Assembly: GCA_020201445.1 (NCBI GenBank)
Contig: JAIVGU010000215.1
Span: 1-6,844, forward strand
DNA from: Halobacteriales archaeon
GTDB taxonomy: Archaea > Thermoplasmatota > E2 > JACPAO01 > JAHFTW01
Direction: 5' to 3'
Length of the DNA: 6,844 nt
In this document: positions 5,610 to 6,844 of the stretch, one piece after another
Layout of the letters: the number at the start of each line of letters is the position of its first letter
How positions within the stretch are numbered: position 1 is the first letter of the stretch
Position numbers and translations under genes: made by a program
The notes under the pieces: generated by a model
Database searches by the model: none
Told to the model about the DNA's origin: nothing
What the model saw: the letters and a program-made list of their open reading frames with translations, nothing else

Positions 5610-6002
5610 ATGGCCCGCCCCCGGCCCCTGCTCGCCTGCCTCGCCGTCCTGCTCGCCCTCGCCGCCTCGAACGTCTCCGCCGCCGCCTGCCCCCCGGAGC
5701 AGCGCCTCAGCGGCACGCTCACACCTGGCAGCGACACAGTCCTCAGCGTGACCACCACGGTCAAGGGGGACACGTACTTCATCTTCATGCCCAAATACTG
5801 CTCCGACGTGGACGGCCTCCAGACGGTCACCATGACCGTGGCCGGCGGCAGCATGACCGGCGACTGCGGCCTGGGCTTGGGCCTCGGCAACGCCAACGCG
5901 GGGACCTACACCGTGCGGCTGCACGGCGACTATCTCGACGTGGACGGCCTGGGCGCCCTGCCCTTCCAGCTCGTCGTCTACCAGAGCCGCTGCTCCGCGT
6001 AA
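5610..6002 (+). CDS. Small secreted protein, second paralogue (four-cysteine form)
   Basis: Starting at ATG 5610 the product has 130 residues: a signal peptide (about 1-25, MARPRP then hydrophobic, ending NVSAA) and a mature domain starting at C27. It shares with the first paralogue CP, LSGTL, TYFIFMP (55-61), VTMTVAGGSMTG (73-84), YTVRLHGDY (100-108), LPFQLVVYQ (117-125) and a near-terminal cysteine. Mature cysteines are C27, C64, C86 and C128; likely pairing is outer C27-C128 and inner C64-C86, by inference from the two-cysteine paralogue. Start choice: the frame also offers TTG 5574 and ATG 5586, but only 5610 places C27 and the signal peptide exactly as in the third paralogue and fits the TATA spacing. 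There is no Shine-Dalgarno site, consistent with a leaderless message. The core segment 5823-5861 matches 5302-5340 of the first paralogue at 33 of 39 bases. Function unknown. Confidence 0.85.
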   Translation: MARPRPLLACLAVLLALAASNVSAAACPPEQRLSGTLTPGSDTVLSVTTTVKGDTYFIFMPKYCSDVDGLQTVTMTVAGGSMTGDCGLGLGLGNANAGTYTVRLHGDYLDVDGLGALPFQLVVYQSRCSA

Positions 6003-6095
6003 GGACGCGGGCCCGTTCCGTTTTCCCAGTGGCCCTGAAGGCAAACGCAGGTTGCACTGAAACCTCGGGGCTTCCTGGTCCCACCACAATTGCAT

Positions 6096-6132
6096 AGATG
6101 CCTTCCTCACGATGCACGCAGGGAAAGCATCT
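6096..6132. repeat. Imperfect 12-bp inverted repeat in the 6003-6265 spacer
   Basis: AGATGCCTTCCT (6096-6107) and GGGAAAGCATCT (6121-6132) pair at 10 of 12 positions around a 13-base loop. It lies between the second and third paralogues, about 105 bases upstream of the TATA box of the latter. A regulator site or terminator for the upstream gene is possible. Apart from this and the promoter, I see no other feature in the 263-base spacer. Confidence 0.4.
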
Positions 6133-6234
6133 GTGCAGTTCGCGCTCAACCAGCAAAACGAGGTGTTCTGTTCAATCTGTGGTTCGTCGGAGACTGCAGC
6201 GACAGGTCGCTCCCCGTCGGATGCCTCCCCTACA

Positions 6235-6244
6235 CATATAATAG
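6235..6244 (+). promoter_or_regulatory. TATA box of the third paralogue
   Basis: CATATAATAG is the clearest TATA box in the window, centred 26-27 bases before the ATG at 6266. That is the classical archaeal TATA-to-start distance, so transcription should begin at the A of the ATG and give a leaderless message. Confidence 0.75.
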
Positions 6245-6265
6245 AGAAATGCATGGGGCACACGC

Positions 6266-6673
6266 ATGGCCCATCTACGACTTTTCTTGGCTAGCCTTTG
6301 CCTGACACTCCTGCTGACTGCTACGGCCGCCTCGGCAACGACGTGCCCACCGGACCAGACATTCGCGGGGACCCTGGTGGGCGGGAACACCCTCACCTTC
6401 ACGGTTGCAACTACAGCGCAGGGCAACACCTATTTCCAGTTCATCCCCGACTCCTGTTTGGACTCCAATGTCTTCGCTGAGTGGGCGACCATGTATGTCA
6501 GAGGGGATTCCGTAACAACCGACTGCGTAGGCGTCTTGGCTTTCATCAATGCGCCAGCGAGAACATACACTGTGGATTTGAAAGGGGACTTCACATTCAT
6601 CGGCCAAACGGTAGTCGCCAACTACCTGGCGATGCATTACCGCTTGATTGTCCACCAGTCGAGCTGCGTCTAG
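6266..6673 (+). CDS. Small secreted protein, third paralogue (four-cysteine form, lower GC)
   Basis: The 135-residue product has a signal peptide (about 1-24, MAHLRLFLAS, hydrophobic, ending ASA) and a mature domain with TCPP at its start. It aligns from the first residue with the second paralogue: cysteines at 27, 64, 87 and 134 versus 27, 64, 86 and 128. Shared elements are FAGTL (33-37), TYFQFIP (55-61), a MYVRGDSVTTDC strand (76-87), YTVDLKGDF (101-109) and RLIVHQSSC at the end. A six- to seven-residue insertion near 110-123 (GQTVVANYLAMHY region) is the main length difference. Its codons use far more A and T than the other genes: 6541-6600 has 26 G+C of 60, against 42 of 60 at 5341-5400 in the first paralogue. 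A strong TATA box marks an independent leaderless transcript. Function unknown; the family role may be extracellular structural or binding. Confidence 0.86.
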   Translation: MAHLRLFLASLCLTLLLTATAASATTCPPDQTFAGTLVGGNTLTFTVATTAQGNTYFQFIPDSCLDSNVFAEWATMYVRGDSVTTDCVGVLAFINAPARTYTVDLKGDFTFIGQTVVANYLAMHYRLIVHQSSCV

Positions 6674-6844
6674 CACGGCATTGGGTAGGGGGCCTTGGCG
6701 TAGGTCTTGTCTCCATGCTGTACCTGAAGGGGTAACGTTGCACCGGAATCTGTCAGGATTTTGTGGACCGGCCCATGTCTGGCACGGGTTCGGGCCGCGC
6801 AACCGTTATCCCGACGCCTCCGGTTGTGGTGCCGCCCCATGGTC
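6674..6844. other. Downstream flank with no gene seen
   Basis: No frame in these 171 bases looks coding and no clear promoter is visible. The stretch 6723-6751 resembles 6034-6065 downstream of the second paralogue: both contain CCTGAAGG, then AACG, then TTGCAC. This suggests that flanking DNA was copied along with the gene. Confidence 0.4.

Noticed and set aside
6112..6294. 60-codon frame containing a CSIC motif upstream of the third paralogue
   Set aside because: It runs over the TATA box and start of the third paralogue, has no promoter or ribosome-binding site, and a single C-x2-C is weak evidence for a zinc-binding protein.

Overview
The window is GC-rich, about 70% G+C over most of its length by eye. 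It carries an archaeal-type MCM replicative helicase, TATA boxes about 25-27 bases upstream of several start codons, and leaderless gene starts. Together these point to an archaeon. A high-GC euryarchaeal lineage such as a Thermoplasmatota member is my guess from the MCM and the style of the secreted proteins, but the sequence does not prove it.

Layout. Positions 1-1473 on the minus strand hold the first 491 codons of mcm; its C-terminus lies off the left edge. Positions 1474-1980 have no convincing gene, but 1681-1977 is crowded with strong hairpins that I could not match to a known RNA family. Positions 1981-2298 on the minus strand encode a 105-residue protein with a Lys/Ala/Pro-rich, histone H1-like N-terminus. 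A 128-base divergent promoter region follows.

Positions 2427-5484 on the plus strand look like a three-gene operon for cell-surface proteins. Gene 1 has a signal peptide, about three Ig-like beta-sandwich domains, one membrane helix and a basic cytoplasmic tail. Gene 2 is a secreted two-domain beta-sandwich protein. Gene 3 is a small secreted protein with two mature cysteines. A 46-base pure pyrimidine tract ends the operon.

Positions 5610-6002 and 6266-6673 are two more genes of the gene-3 family, each with its own TATA box and each apparently leaderless. The three proteins share a cysteine near each end of the mature chain and a common core pattern. Genes 4 and 5 have a second, internal cysteine pair that gene 3 lacks. 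From about 6003 onward the DNA is clearly less GC-rich.

How the genes may work together. Gene 1 looks like a membrane-anchored scaffold. Gene 2 and the small disulfide-stabilised proteins are exported with no visible anchor, so they may assemble with it on the cell surface. This is inference from operon structure and domain style. The small three-member family is the least explained and most interesting content. First genes of transcripts are leaderless with TATA boxes, whereas genes inside the operon, and mcm, have Shine-Dalgarno-like sites.
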